Origin: Sphingosinicella soli
GTDB lineage: Bacteria > Pseudomonadota > Alphaproteobacteria > Sphingomonadales > Sphingomonadaceae
Direction of reading: 5' to 3'
DNA: 45,726 nucleotides
Assembly (NCBI RefSeq): GCF_014199685.1
Contig: NZ_JACHNZ010000032.1
Span: forward strand, 1-45,726
Below, piece after piece: positions 27,681 through 36,545 of this stretch; position 1 is the first letter of the stretch; each line of letters opens with the position of its first letter. The notes beneath the pieces were generated by a model. The model had not been told where the DNA came from. It ran no database searches and saw nothing but the letters and a program-made list of their open reading frames with translations. A program made the translations under genes and the position numbers.

Positions 27681-28767
27681 ACCTCGGCAACACAGCGCGG
27701 TCTTCAGCCTCGTCGCGGGGAATATCGCGGGCTTCTCGGGAACGACGGCGATCCCGCTCTGGCTTGCCGCGTCGCAGGCGCGCGGCGCGATCGCCGGAGT
27801 CGTGGCCTCCGGCGAGATCGCACTCGTGGGGATCGGCACGCTCGGCGCTGCCGCGATGGGCGGGCGTATCGGCGCGCGGCCGCTGTGTCTCGGCGCGGCG
27901 GGCGTGGCGGTCGCGGGAAACCTCTTCGCCATGCTCGGCCCGGACGCGGCGTTCGTCGCCGGGCGCCTGCTTTCGGGCCTCGCGACCGGCGTGATACTGG
28001 CCACCGCGACCGCACTCGCTGCGCAGCGGGCCGATGCGCAGAAGACGCTCGCCACGATGCAGATCGGCCTCGCCTGCTTTGCGGCGCTTTTCTACCTTGC
28101 GCTGCCGCCGCTTGTCGAAATCGTGGGCGCGGCGGCGATTTTCGGCGCGGTCGCGGCAACGGTGCTCGCTGCGTTCATCGCGATGGCTGCGGGTCTTTAT
28201 GGAGAGGTCGGGCGCGCCGCTGCGGGTTTTCGGCCGATCCCGCGCGCTGTCTGGATGCTCATCGGCCTCGCGGCGGTCTTCGTGGGGCAGAGCATGGCGT
28301 GGAACTCGCTCTTCTCGCTCGGCGCCGCAAAGGGCTTCGATATGCAGCTGGTCGGGCGCATCATGGCGGTGTGCGCCTTCGTGATGATGGTCGGCCCCGT
28401 GCTTTCCAGGCTGCTTGGGGATCGGGCAGGGCTGCGCGTGCCCGTGCTCGGGTTCAGCCTGGTCCTGGCGGCGGATGCCCTGCTCATCGCGCATACGCAG
28501 GGTCTGTGGCTGTTCGCTGCGGCGTCTGCGCTGCTGGTGTTGCTGCCGGGCTTTGGTTTGCCGTATGTGATAGCGCGCGCCGGTGCGCTGGGCGATGCCC
28601 GGCACGCAGGTGCGGCGCCCGCGTTTCTCATGCTCGGCAGTGCGATCGGTCCGGTGTTTGCGGCGCCGCTGGTGGCGGGGGCCGACTGGACGGCGTTCGG
28701 GCTTGTCGCGGGCGGTGTCTGCCTGCTCGGCGCGCTGCTGATGGGAACCGGAAAAGATCATACTTAA
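27673..28767 (+). CDS. MFS transporter (TTG start)
   Basis: A 364-residue integral membrane protein with about 11-12 hydrophobic segments, short for the major facilitator superfamily. The loop GGRIGARPLCLGAAG after helix 2 is a version of the MFS A-motif, and GRLLSGLATGVILATATALA is typical of helix 4-5. There is no ATG near the first membrane segment (VFSLVAGNIAGFSGTTAIPL); the TTG at 27673, with AGGAA five bases upstream and overlapping the amidohydrolase stop, is the likely start. It is coupled with the amidohydrolase. The next gene, a large regulator, begins 10 bases after its stop. Confidence 0.85.
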   Translation: MPEPRQHSAVFSLVAGNIAGFSGTTAIPLWLAASQARGAIAGVVASGEIALVGIGTLGAAAMGGRIGARPLCLGAAGVAVAGNLFAMLGPDAAFVAGRLLSGLATGVILATATALAAQRADAQKTLATMQIGLACFAALFYLALPPLVEIVGAAAIFGAVAATVLAAFIAMAAGLYGEVGRAAAGFRPIPRAVWMLIGLAAVFVGQSMAWNSLFSLGAAKGFDMQLVGRIMAVCAFVMMVGPVLSRLLGDRAGLRVPVLGFSLVLAADALLIAHTQGLWLFAAASALLVLLPGFGLPYVIARAGALGDARHAGAAPAFLMLGSAIGPVFAAPLVAGADWTAFGLVAGGVCLLGALLMGTGKDHT

Positions 28768-28777
28768 GGGACCGCGT

Positions 28778-31450
28778 TTGAACGAAGTGGTGGAACCTCG
28801 CGAGACGGAACCGACCGGCGCGCGCGAACGGGCAAGCCGCCGCCGCCTTCGACCGCCGGTTCAGCGCGCGCACCTTGCCGAGCGCGCGCTCGTGCTGCGC
28901 TCGCTCGATGTCGCGCGCGCCGGCAAGCTCACGATCGTCGTGGGCCCGCGCGGTTACGGCAAGAGCACGGCGCTCGGCCAGTGGTGGCACCGCCTCAGCG
29001 CGCAGGGCATCGCGGCGGCGTGGTACACCGCGTCCGATCTCGATCGCGAACCCGATGTGTTTCTGGAGATGATCGCCCGCGCGCTCTCCGCCGCCGGGAT
29101 CGAGATGGGCGACGCCATGCGCCCCAAAACCGGGGACAGCCCGCTCGCGATCATGCTCGATGCGATCCTGCTGCAGCTCGATCGCGATCCGCGCCCGATC
29201 GTTCTCATCATCGACGATTTCGACCGCGTGGATCATCCGGGCGTGGCGCGGCTGGTCGAGGAAATGGCGGACGCGCTGCCGGACCGGGTCCACCTCGTGC
29301 TGGCGACGCGGCGCAAGCCGTCGCTTGCCGTCTCGGTGCTGCGCACGCAGGGCATCGTCCGCATCATCGATCCCGCCGAGCTTCGGCTGAGCGACGCGGA
29401 ACTCGCCGCAGCGCTCGGTCTGCCCGCCGACGCACCCGAACTCGCCGCGATCGCCGAGCAGACCGAAGGCTGGCCCGTCGCCGTCCAGCTGTATCGCCTC
29501 TGGCGCGGCCGGATGGGCGATTCCGTGCGCATGCCGCGTTTCAGCGGTCAGGTCGATGAAGTCGCCGATTATCTCGCCGAGCAGGTGTTCGGAATGCTCC
29601 CGGAGCATTTCCAGACGCTGCTCACCGACCTCGCGCCGTTCGACTATGTCGAGGCCAGCCTCGCCGATCATGTGCGCGATCGGCGCGACAGCGCGGCGCT
29701 GCTCGAAGAGGTGGAGGCGGAATTGCCGACGCTCGTGCAGCGCACGGAATACGAAGGCGAACCGGCGTGGCGGCTGCATCCGCTGCTGTCGGATTATGCG
29801 CAGGCGCGCCTCAGTCGCAGCCCCGATCATGCCGCACGGCTGCACAGGCGCGCGGCGGACTGGCTTTGGCGGCAGCAGCGCTACGCGGCGTCCGTGCGTC
29901 ACTACGATCTTGCCGGCGACCGCGCGACAATGGTGGAAACGCTTGGCGGCATCCCGTTCATTTCGATCTTTCTCGCTTACGGCGCGGGCGAGCTTCGCGC
30001 GATCCTGCGCGAAACGCCGCCCGAGGTTCTCGAAGCCCTGCCGCGCCTGCAACTGATGGCGGCGCTCGCGCACTTCAAGGCAGGGCATTTCGGAGAGGCG
30101 AGCAACTGGCTGCACCGGATCGGGCAGAGCACCGGCGGCTTCCTCGATGATCCCAGCGGCTGCGGCAAGCAACTCGAACTCGAAGGCCGCGCGCTCGATC
30201 TGCTGTTCGAATGCTACATCAACGGCACCAAACCTACACGTGAAGCAGAGGTGGAAGCGGTTCGGGCGCTCGCACCGGACGCGCCGCTTTTCTGGGCCTG
30301 GTGCGAAAACACGATGATCGTGATGTACCAGATGCGGGGCGATCTGCACGCGGCGCGCCAATCGGTGATCCGAACGCGAGACACGTATCAGGCGCTCGGG
30401 ATCCTGCCTTTTGCCGAACAGCATCTGATGACGCACGACGTGCTTGTCGCCTTCGCGCACGGGTCGCTCAGGGCGGCGTCCGAATTTGCGGCGGCCACGC
30501 TTCGCCGCCGGGGCACGGGCGGTATAGAACCAACGGTCACGGCGACCGCGCGCATGGCGATCGCGGCGATCGATTATCTGCGGCACTACCGCGAAAGCGC
30601 GGCGGATCTCGTGCGCGTCGCCTTCGATCAGTTCGGCGCGGGCGAGGCCTGGTACGATCAATATGCGATTTCCTGGCCGGTGATCGCCGATGTCGCGTGG
30701 CGCCGCAGCGGGCTTCCGGCTGCGCTTCGGCTGATTGCCGAATTGCGGACGCGGCTCGATAATCAGGGCTTGCTCTGTGTCGGGGATCTGCTCAAGGCGC
30801 TGGAGGCGATCTACCGGCTGCGCGGCGGCGGGATCGACGGCGCCGAAGCCATTGCGCGCACGCTTCCGGTCGATGCGGATCATGTGCCCTGGCGGACGCG
30901 CGACCTTGTCTTGCAGGCACGCGTGCTTGTTGATCTTGCGCGCGGGCGCGTGGCTGCGGCGGGGGACGGCGCCCGCACGATGATCGAGGAAGGGCGCACG
31001 GGGGAACGTCTCGTCACGATGGTGAAGGGATATGTTCTGCTCGCGCTCGTGCGTGATCGTCTCGGCGACGAGGCCGGCGCGGACGAGGCGATGGCGGCGG
31101 CGGTGCACCACGCCTTTGCGGAGGAAATCCTGTCTCCCTTCGTCGAGGAAGGAAGTCCCGTCCGCGTCGTTGTCGAGCGGATCCTCGGGGCGGCGCCCCC
31201 GCTTGAGCAGCAGCACGCGGAAACCATCCTCCGGGCGCTGAAGGCCAAGCCGCAATATCTGTCGCCCGACGCGCTGAACGAGCGGGAATCGGAAATCGTC
31301 GCGCATCTCGCCGACGGGGCTTCGAACAAGCTGATCGCCCGGCGGCTCGGGCTCACCGAGAACACGATCAAGTTTCACCTGAAAAAGGTTTACGCCAAGC
31401 TGGGCGTTTCCAGCCGCAAGGGTGCGGTGGCGCGCGCACAGGAAAAATAG
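28778..31450 (+). CDS. MalT-like ATP-dependent LuxR-family regulator (TTG start)
   Basis: An 890-residue STAND-class regulator. The Walker A motif is GPRGYGKS (residues 56-63) and a Walker B-like IVLIIDDFDRVDH follows at about 143-155. A winged-helix region comes next, then a long helical repeat (TPR-like) middle, and a C-terminal LuxR HTH (LNERESEIVAHLADGASNKL, then NTIKFHLKKVYAKLGVSSR). Proteins of this class are switched on by a small inducer and ATP, as MalT is by maltotriose. The TTG start has AAGGG seven bases upstream. It directly precedes a TonB receptor and the HyuA-like/DUF917 genes and probably regulates them, and/or the amidohydrolase-MFS pair. Confidence 0.9.
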   Translation: MNEVVEPRETEPTGARERASRRRLRPPVQRAHLAERALVLRSLDVARAGKLTIVVGPRGYGKSTALGQWWHRLSAQGIAAAWYTASDLDREPDVFLEMIARALSAAGIEMGDAMRPKTGDSPLAIMLDAILLQLDRDPRPIVLIIDDFDRVDHPGVARLVEEMADALPDRVHLVLATRRKPSLAVSVLRTQGIVRIIDPAELRLSDAELAAALGLPADAPELAAIAEQTEGWPVAVQLYRLWRGRMGDSVRMPRFSGQVDEVADYLAEQVFGMLPEHFQTLLTDLAPFDYVEASLADHVRDRRDSAALLEEVEAELPTLVQRTEYEGEPAWRLHPLLSDYAQARLSRSPDHAARLHRRAADWLWRQQRYAASVRHYDLAGDRATMVETLGGIPFISIFLAYGAGELRAILRETPPEVLEALPRLQLMAALAHFKAGHFGEASNWLHRIGQSTGGFLDDPSGCGKQLELEGRALDLLFECYINGTKPTREAEVEAVRALAPDAPLFWAWCENTMIVMYQMRGDLHAARQSVIRTRDTYQALGILPFAEQHLMTHDVLVAFAHGSLRAASEFAAATLRRRGTGGIEPTVTATARMAIAAIDYLRHYRESAADLVRVAFDQFGAGEAWYDQYAISWPVIADVAWRRSGLPAALRLIAELRTRLDNQGLLCVGDLLKALEAIYRLRGGGIDGAEAIARTLPVDADHVPWRTRDLVLQARVLVDLARGRVAAAGDGARTMIEEGRTGERLVTMVKGYVLLALVRDRLGDEAGADEAMAAAVHHAFAEEILSPFVEEGSPVRVVVERILGAAPPLEQQHAETILRALKAKPQYLSPDALNERESEIVAHLADGASNKLIARRLGLTENTIKFHLKKVYAKLGVSSRKGAVARAQEK

Positions 31451-31562
31451 GCCGCCGCTGCCACCCGACAGCGCTCCCTACTACCCGTCTCGGCACTCGC
31501 ACCGCCTTGCTGCCCGCGCGATTATGGAAAGGCAGGGAAACCGAAAAAAAGGGGTAAGGGTA

Positions 31563-33656
31563 ATGACGAACCGCAACCTGAGAACAGTCTTTCTGGCCTC
31601 GGCGGCGCTGGCAATTCTGCCGGGTGCCGCACTGGCTCAGGACGTCGCCGACAGCGACGAAATCATCATCACGGCGCAGCAGCGCGCCGAGCCGCTCCGC
31701 AACGTGCCGATCCAGGTCACGGCGTTCACAGCCCAGGCTGTCGAGGATGCGGGCATCAAGTCCACCGCAGACATCATCGCGCAGGTGCCCAACATCACCT
31801 ACGATCGCGGCGACACGTACCGCAGCAACTTCATCACCATGCGCGGGCTCACGCAGATCAACAACGCCGATCCGCCCATCGCGTTCGTGCTCGACGGCGT
31901 GCCGCAGACGAACCAGAAGCAGCTCGGCGTCACATTGTTCGACATCGAGCGCATCGAGGTGCTGAAAGGCCCTCAGGGCGCGCTTTACGGCCGCAACGCG
32001 GTCGGCGGCGCGATCAACGTGGTGACGAAGGCGCCGAGCAACGAGCTCGAAGGCTTCGTGAACATGGGCTATGCCAACGGCGACACGTTCGATGCGTCCG
32101 CAGGCATCTCTGGCGCGCTTGTGGAGGATAAGGTCTTGCTGCGCGTATCGGGCAGCTACACTTCGTCTGACGGCCTCATCAAGAATGATTTCCGCGGCGA
32201 TAACGTCGATTACATCGATCACGATTATTCGATTCGCGGCCGCATGATCCTGAAGCCGACCGATCTGCTGACCTTCGATCTGCGCGCCGAATACGGCAAG
32301 TTCCGCGGCGGCTCCAACAGCTATGCGGCGGTGTTCTCCGGCATCCCGCGCGACTTCGTGAACCCGCAGTTCAACTTCCCGGCCTACGCGAAGGGCGACA
32401 GCGTCGATCTCACGGGCAAGTTCGACTATGATTTCGGCTTCGCGACGCTCACCGGCATCAGCGCGTATTCGAATTTCAAGCAGACCAACCGCGCCGATCT
32501 CGATTTCCGCAACCCGGTGGATTCGCCCGGCGGCATCTTCGGTCTCGGCTTCCAGGCCGGTCAGGGCCAGAACGCGAAGATCAAGACGTTCAGCCAGGAA
32601 CTGCGCCTCGTCTCGGCGAGCGATCAGGCGTTCCGCTGGCTGGCGGGGGTCTATTATCTGCACACGGATCGCGGTCTGGTGACGCGCGGCTTCATCGATC
32701 TCGACGGCACCGATCAGTTCGACAATCCGGCGCTGCTCATCGCCAACAACAACGAGACGAACGACAACAACGCCTACGCGGCGTTCGCGCAGGTCGATTA
32801 TGATCTCAGCCCCACGCTGACGCTGACGGGCGGTATCCGCTACGACAAGGACGAGCGCGAGCAGACCAATGTCGTGACCGGAGCGATCCGCAAGATCTCG
32901 TTCGACCGCGCGCAGCCCAAGGTCACGCTGACCTGGAAGCCGGAAGACGGGCGCCTTGCCTATGCGACGTACAGCACGGGCTTCCGTTCGGGCGGTCTCA
33001 ATGCGCCCAACGTCGGCGTCACCGAGTTCGATGCCGAAACGCTCGACAACTTCGAGATCGGTTTCAAGACGCAGTGGTTCGATCGCAAGCTGACGCTGAA
33101 CGGCGCCGCCTATCTCACCAACGTGAAGAACTATCAGTACTTCTATGTGGAGGCCGCAACCGCGTCGCAGGTCATCGACACGATCGACAAGGTCCAGATC
33201 AAGGGCTTCGAGATCGAGGCGATGGCGAAGCTCGCCCCGGGTCTGGACTGGAGTGTCGGCGTCGGCACGACGGACAGCGAAATCAAGCGCAGCCTGTTCG
33301 CGTCGGACGTCGGCAACAAGTCGCCCCGTACGGTGCCGATTTCGATCAACAGCTCGCTCCAGTACCGCGCCGATCTCAGCGAGAATGTCGAGGGCTTCGT
33401 TCGCATCGAATACCAGCACATCGGCAAGAAATACTGGGATGCGGACAACGCATCGGTGCAGAATCCGTATGACCTTCTCAACACCCGTATCGGCGTCGAG
33501 TTCGGCAACTACGGCCTCTACGCCTATGCGCGGAACATCTTCAAAGAGAAGTACTATTCGGAATTCTTCCAGCCGAAATATTCGGGCCTCGATGTCGCCA
33601 TCGGCTATCCCGGCACGCCGCGTACCTACGGCGTGGAAGCCAAGCTGAAGTTCTGA
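31563..33656 (+). CDS. TonB-dependent outer-membrane receptor
   Basis: A 697-residue receptor with a signal peptide (AILPGAALAQ, cleavage near residue 26). The TonB-box region is DEIIITAQQRAEPLRNVPIQ, followed by the plug (ITMRGLTQINNADPPIAFVL, VLKGPQGALYGRNAVGGAIN) and a barrel ending in GVEAKLKF. ATG 31563 is preceded by a purine-rich stretch with AAGGGG. It lies 112 bases after the MalT-like regulator and is followed by a hairpin and the HyuA-like gene, so it is probably the uptake component of that operon. The ligand is unknown. Confidence 0.93.
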   Translation: MTNRNLRTVFLASAALAILPGAALAQDVADSDEIIITAQQRAEPLRNVPIQVTAFTAQAVEDAGIKSTADIIAQVPNITYDRGDTYRSNFITMRGLTQINNADPPIAFVLDGVPQTNQKQLGVTLFDIERIEVLKGPQGALYGRNAVGGAINVVTKAPSNELEGFVNMGYANGDTFDASAGISGALVEDKVLLRVSGSYTSSDGLIKNDFRGDNVDYIDHDYSIRGRMILKPTDLLTFDLRAEYGKFRGGSNSYAAVFSGIPRDFVNPQFNFPAYAKGDSVDLTGKFDYDFGFATLTGISAYSNFKQTNRADLDFRNPVDSPGGIFGLGFQAGQGQNAKIKTFSQELRLVSASDQAFRWLAGVYYLHTDRGLVTRGFIDLDGTDQFDNPALLIANNNETNDNNAYAAFAQVDYDLSPTLTLTGGIRYDKDEREQTNVVTGAIRKISFDRAQPKVTLTWKPEDGRLAYATYSTGFRSGGLNAPNVGVTEFDAETLDNFEIGFKTQWFDRKLTLNGAAYLTNVKNYQYFYVEAATASQVIDTIDKVQIKGFEIEAMAKLAPGLDWSVGVGTTDSEIKRSLFASDVGNKSPRTVPISINSSLQYRADLSENVEGFVRIEYQHIGKKYWDADNASVQNPYDLLNTRIGVEFGNYGLYAYARNIFKEKYYSEFFQPKYSGLDVAIGYPGTPRTYGVEAKLKF

Positions 33657-33663
33657 CGGTGTC

Positions 33664-33686
33664 GGCGGGCGCCGTGCGCGCCCGCC
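33664..33686. promoter_or_regulatory. GC-rich hairpin between receptor and HyuA-like gene
   Basis: GGCGGGCGC (33664-33672) pairs perfectly with GCGCCCGCC (33678-33686) around CGTGC. It sits seven bases after the receptor stop and has no T-run. It could block 3' decay of the receptor message and give higher receptor than enzyme levels. Confidence 0.5.
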
Positions 33687-33712
33687 GCCCAATTCCATCT
33701 TGAAAGGTTGAC

Positions 33713-35278
33713 ATGAGCGGCAGCGGATACAGGCTGGGCATCGACGTCGGCGGCACCAACACCGATGCGGTGCTGATGCGGGGGCGCGAGGTGCTGGCGA
33801 CGGCCAAGAGCTTCACGACGGCGGACGTGCGCAGCGGTGTCGTCAATGCCGTGCGCATGATCCTCGACAAGGCGCCCGAACACCGCGCTTCGATCGAGGC
33901 GGTGATGATCGGCACGACGCAGTTCGTGAACGCCTTCGTTCAGCGCAAGGGGCTTGCGCCCGTCGCCATCTTCCGTGTTTCGCTCCCCAAGGCGGACGGC
34001 GTCCCGCCGCTCGCGGGCTGGCCGGACGATCTCGTCGAGGTCACGGGCTCGCATATCTACATGGTCGGCGGCGGCGCGCTCTACACGGGCAAGGATTATG
34101 CGCCGCTCGACGAAGATGCGCTGCGCGCAGCGGCCGAGGATGCCCGCTCCAAGGGCCTGAAGGCGGTCGCCATCTCCGCGAACTTCGCGCCGATCCGCCC
34201 GGACATCGAAGAGAAAGCCGCCGCCGTCGTGCAGTCGGTCATGCCCGATGCGCGCATCACGATTTCCTCGAAGGTCGGCGGGCTCGGCCTCATCGATCGC
34301 GAGAACGCCGCCGTCATCAACGCGACGCTTGCCGAACTTTCGGAAAAGGTCATCGGCTCGCTGCAAACAGCCATCGCCGACCTTGAAATCAACGCGCCGA
34401 TCTACATCAGCCAGAACGACGGCACGCTCATCACCACCGAAACCGCGTCGGCGTTTCCGATCCTCACCTGCTCGGCCGGCCCCACGAACAGCATTCGCGG
34501 CGCGGCGTTCCTCACCGGGCTCGACGAGGCCGTCGTCGCCGACATCGGCGGCACCACGACGGATATCGGCTTCCTGCTGCGCGGCTTCCCGCGCGAGACG
34601 ACGGCGGCGAATTACATCGGCGGCGTCCGCACCAATTTCCGAATGCCCGACGTGCTCTCGATCGGCATCGGCGGCGGCAGCCTCGTCCGCAGGGGCGAGG
34701 GCGGCTGGACGGTCGGCCCCGACTCCGTGGGCTTCCGACTTGCCGAGGAAGGTCTCATCTTCGGCGGCGAAACGCTGACCGCGAGCGATATCGCCGTGCG
34801 CGCCGGGCAGGCGGAAATCGGCGATCCCGCGAAGGTCGCGCATCTTCCCGATGAAACCGTCGAGGCCGCGCTCGACAATCTGCACCGGCAGATCGAAGAC
34901 GCCATCGACCAGATCAAGACGAGCAACCACGCGCTTCCGCTCGTGCTCGTGGGCGGCGGCAGCATTCTCGTTTCGCGCGCGCTGAAGGGCACGTCGGAGG
35001 TGCTGAGGCCCGCGCACGCCGAGGTTGCGAACGCGGTCGGCGCCGCGATTGCGCTCGTCAGCGGTCGCGTCGACAAGCTCTATGATGTCGGCGCGATGGG
35101 CCGTGAGGCCGCGCTCGAACAGGCGCGCAAGGAAGCCACCGACGCAGCGATCGCGGCAGGCGCGCTCGAAGGCGAAGTCGAAATCGTCGAGATCGTCGAA
35201 CTGCCGATGACGCACATGAAATCCGGCTCTGTCCAGATCAGGGTCCGCGCTGTCGGCCCGCTTGCGGCGCTCGCCTGA
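33713..35278 (+). CDS. Hydantoinase/oxoprolinase-family protein (HyuA-like)
   Basis: A 521-residue protein of the acetate-kinase/Hsp70-like (ASKHA) fold. The first phosphate loop is LGIDVGGTNTDAVLM (residues 8-22) and the second nucleotide motif is VADIGGTTTDIGFLL, with FPILTCSAGPTNSIRGAAFL before it and VLVGGGSILVSRAL near the C-terminus. Known relatives use ATP to open cyclic amides such as hydantoins or 5-oxoproline. This shorter form usually pairs with a DUF917 protein, as here. A ribosome-binding site (GAAAGG) lies seven bases upstream. It is in one operon with the upstream TonB receptor. The substrate is unknown. Confidence 0.9.
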   Translation: MSGSGYRLGIDVGGTNTDAVLMRGREVLATAKSFTTADVRSGVVNAVRMILDKAPEHRASIEAVMIGTTQFVNAFVQRKGLAPVAIFRVSLPKADGVPPLAGWPDDLVEVTGSHIYMVGGGALYTGKDYAPLDEDALRAAAEDARSKGLKAVAISANFAPIRPDIEEKAAAVVQSVMPDARITISSKVGGLGLIDRENAAVINATLAELSEKVIGSLQTAIADLEINAPIYISQNDGTLITTETASAFPILTCSAGPTNSIRGAAFLTGLDEAVVADIGGTTTDIGFLLRGFPRETTAANYIGGVRTNFRMPDVLSIGIGGGSLVRRGEGGWTVGPDSVGFRLAEEGLIFGGETLTASDIAVRAGQAEIGDPAKVAHLPDETVEAALDNLHRQIEDAIDQIKTSNHALPLVLVGGGSILVSRALKGTSEVLRPAHAEVANAVGAAIALVSGRVDKLYDVGAMGREAALEQARKEATDAAIAAGALEGEVEIVEIVELPMTHMKSGSVQIRVRAVGPLAALA

Positions 35279-35304
35279 TCCCACGCTTTTTCGAAAGGCA
35301 TATC

Positions 35305-36408
35305 ATGTTCATTGTCGATAGCGTTCAGGACATTCAGGATATGGCGCGCGGCGCCGTGCTGCTCGGCACCGGCGGCGGCGGCGATCCCTATGTGGGCGAA
35401 CTGTTCGTCCGCGCGCAGATCAAGAACGGCCGCTACCCGAAGGTTCTCTCGTGCGACGAGATTCCGGACGACGCCTTCGTGCTCTCCATCGCGGGCATCG
35501 GCGCACCCTCGGTGATCGTCGAGCATCTCGTCAGCGAAAAGACGCTGCACCGCATTCTCGCGCGCGCGGAGGCGTTTTACGGCCGCCGCGTCGATGCGCT
35601 CATCAGCGCGGAAATCGGCGGCGCGAATTCGATGTTCCCGCTCGCGCTCGGCGCGATCAGCGGCATTCCCGTGCTCGATGCGGATGGTGTCGGCCGCGCC
35701 GTGCCGCACATCGAGATGACGACGTTCAGCATCTACGGCTGCAAGGCGACACCGGGCATCGTGATGGATGATTCCGGCAATGTCGTCACCATCGAAGCGG
35801 TCGACGATCGCATGGCCGAAGACCTGTGCCGCGTCGTCACCGGCGCGATGGGCGCCATGTCGTTCGGCGCGCTGTATCCGATGACGGGCAAGCAGGCGAA
35901 ATCCTTCGCCGTCCAGCGCACGATCACGCAGACGCTGGAAATCGGCCGCGCCATCCGCACCGCGCGCGAGGAGTCGCGCGACATCTTCGAAAGCCTGATC
36001 GATTATCTCAACAGCTGGGACAATCGCACCGCGCGCATCCTTTTCGACGGCAAGATCACCGACGTGACGCACGACACGCGCGACGGCTGGCACTTCGGCC
36101 GCGTGACGATGACCGGCCTTCAGGATTCAACCGATGAATGCGTCGTGGAGATTCAGAACGAATTCCTCGTCTGCCGTTTGAACGGCAAGACGATCACGAT
36201 CGTCCCCGACCTCATCAGCATCCTCGATCGCGAATCCGGCGAGCCGCTGACGGGCGAAATGCTCACCTACGGCCAGCGCGTGAAGGTGCTCGGCTACAGC
36301 GCCGATCCGATGCTGCGCCGCCCGGAAAGCCTCGAAGTCCTCGGCCCTCGCATGTTCGGGCTCGACGAGGAATTCCAGCCGATCGAAACCCTGCTCGCCA
36401 CGGCATAG
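35305..36408 (+). CDS. DUF917 family protein
   Basis: A 367-residue protein with the glycine-rich N-terminus of DUF917 (ARGAVLLGTGGGGDPYVGEL), then ISAEIGGANSMFPLALGAIS, LDADGVGRAVPHIEMTTFSI and a beta-rich C-terminal domain (VVEIQNEFLVCRLNGKTITI). It starts 26 bases after the HyuA-like stop with GAAAGG upstream. DUF917 proteins are found almost always beside HyuA-like proteins, and the two probably form one enzyme or act on the same cyclic amide or carbonyl compound; no reaction is established to my knowledge. The gene ends just before a long imperfect palindrome and a terminator. Confidence 0.9.
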   Translation: MFIVDSVQDIQDMARGAVLLGTGGGGDPYVGELFVRAQIKNGRYPKVLSCDEIPDDAFVLSIAGIGAPSVIVEHLVSEKTLHRILARAEAFYGRRVDALISAEIGGANSMFPLALGAISGIPVLDADGVGRAVPHIEMTTFSIYGCKATPGIVMDDSGNVVTIEAVDDRMAEDLCRVVTGAMGAMSFGALYPMTGKQAKSFAVQRTITQTLEIGRAIRTAREESRDIFESLIDYLNSWDNRTARILFDGKITDVTHDTRDGWHFGRVTMTGLQDSTDECVVEIQNEFLVCRLNGKTITIVPDLISILDRESGEPLTGEMLTYGQRVKVLGYSADPMLRRPESLEVLGPRMFGLDEEFQPIETLLATA

Positions 36409-36420
36409 GCCGGCGCACCT

Positions 36421-36486
36421 CTTCGTCATGCTGAACTCGTTTCAGCATCCATACGACGGTGCTGAAACAAGTTCAGGGTTACGAAG
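36421..36486. repeat. Long imperfect palindrome (sphingomonad intergenic repeat)
   Basis: Two 27-base arms (36421-36447 and 36460-36486) are complementary except at four positions and enclose a 12-base spacer. Each arm contains the core CTGAAC-N-GTTTCAGCA-like sequence that I recognise as a dispersed palindrome in sphingomonad genomes. It lies between two convergent genes. Confidence 0.65.
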
Positions 36487-36495
36487 ACAAAAAAA

Positions 36496-36531
36496 GGGCG
36501 GCATCCCCGAAGGGTTGCCGCCCGAATTTTT
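36496..36531. terminator. Bidirectional intrinsic terminator
   Basis: GGGCGGCA (36496-36503) pairs with TGCCGCCC (36516-36523), with a further CCC/GGG pairing inside the loop. It is followed by GAATTTTT on the plus strand and, read the other way, by seven T residues (the A-run at 36489-36495). It would end the HyuA-DUF917 transcript and the opposing TonB-receptor transcript. Confidence 0.85.
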
Positions 36532-36545
36532 GCAGACCCGTTCGT

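Noticed and set aside
28628-31378. A 916-codon frame antisense to the MalT-like regulator
   Set aside because: No family resemblance, and the sense strand has clear Walker and LuxR HTH motifs.
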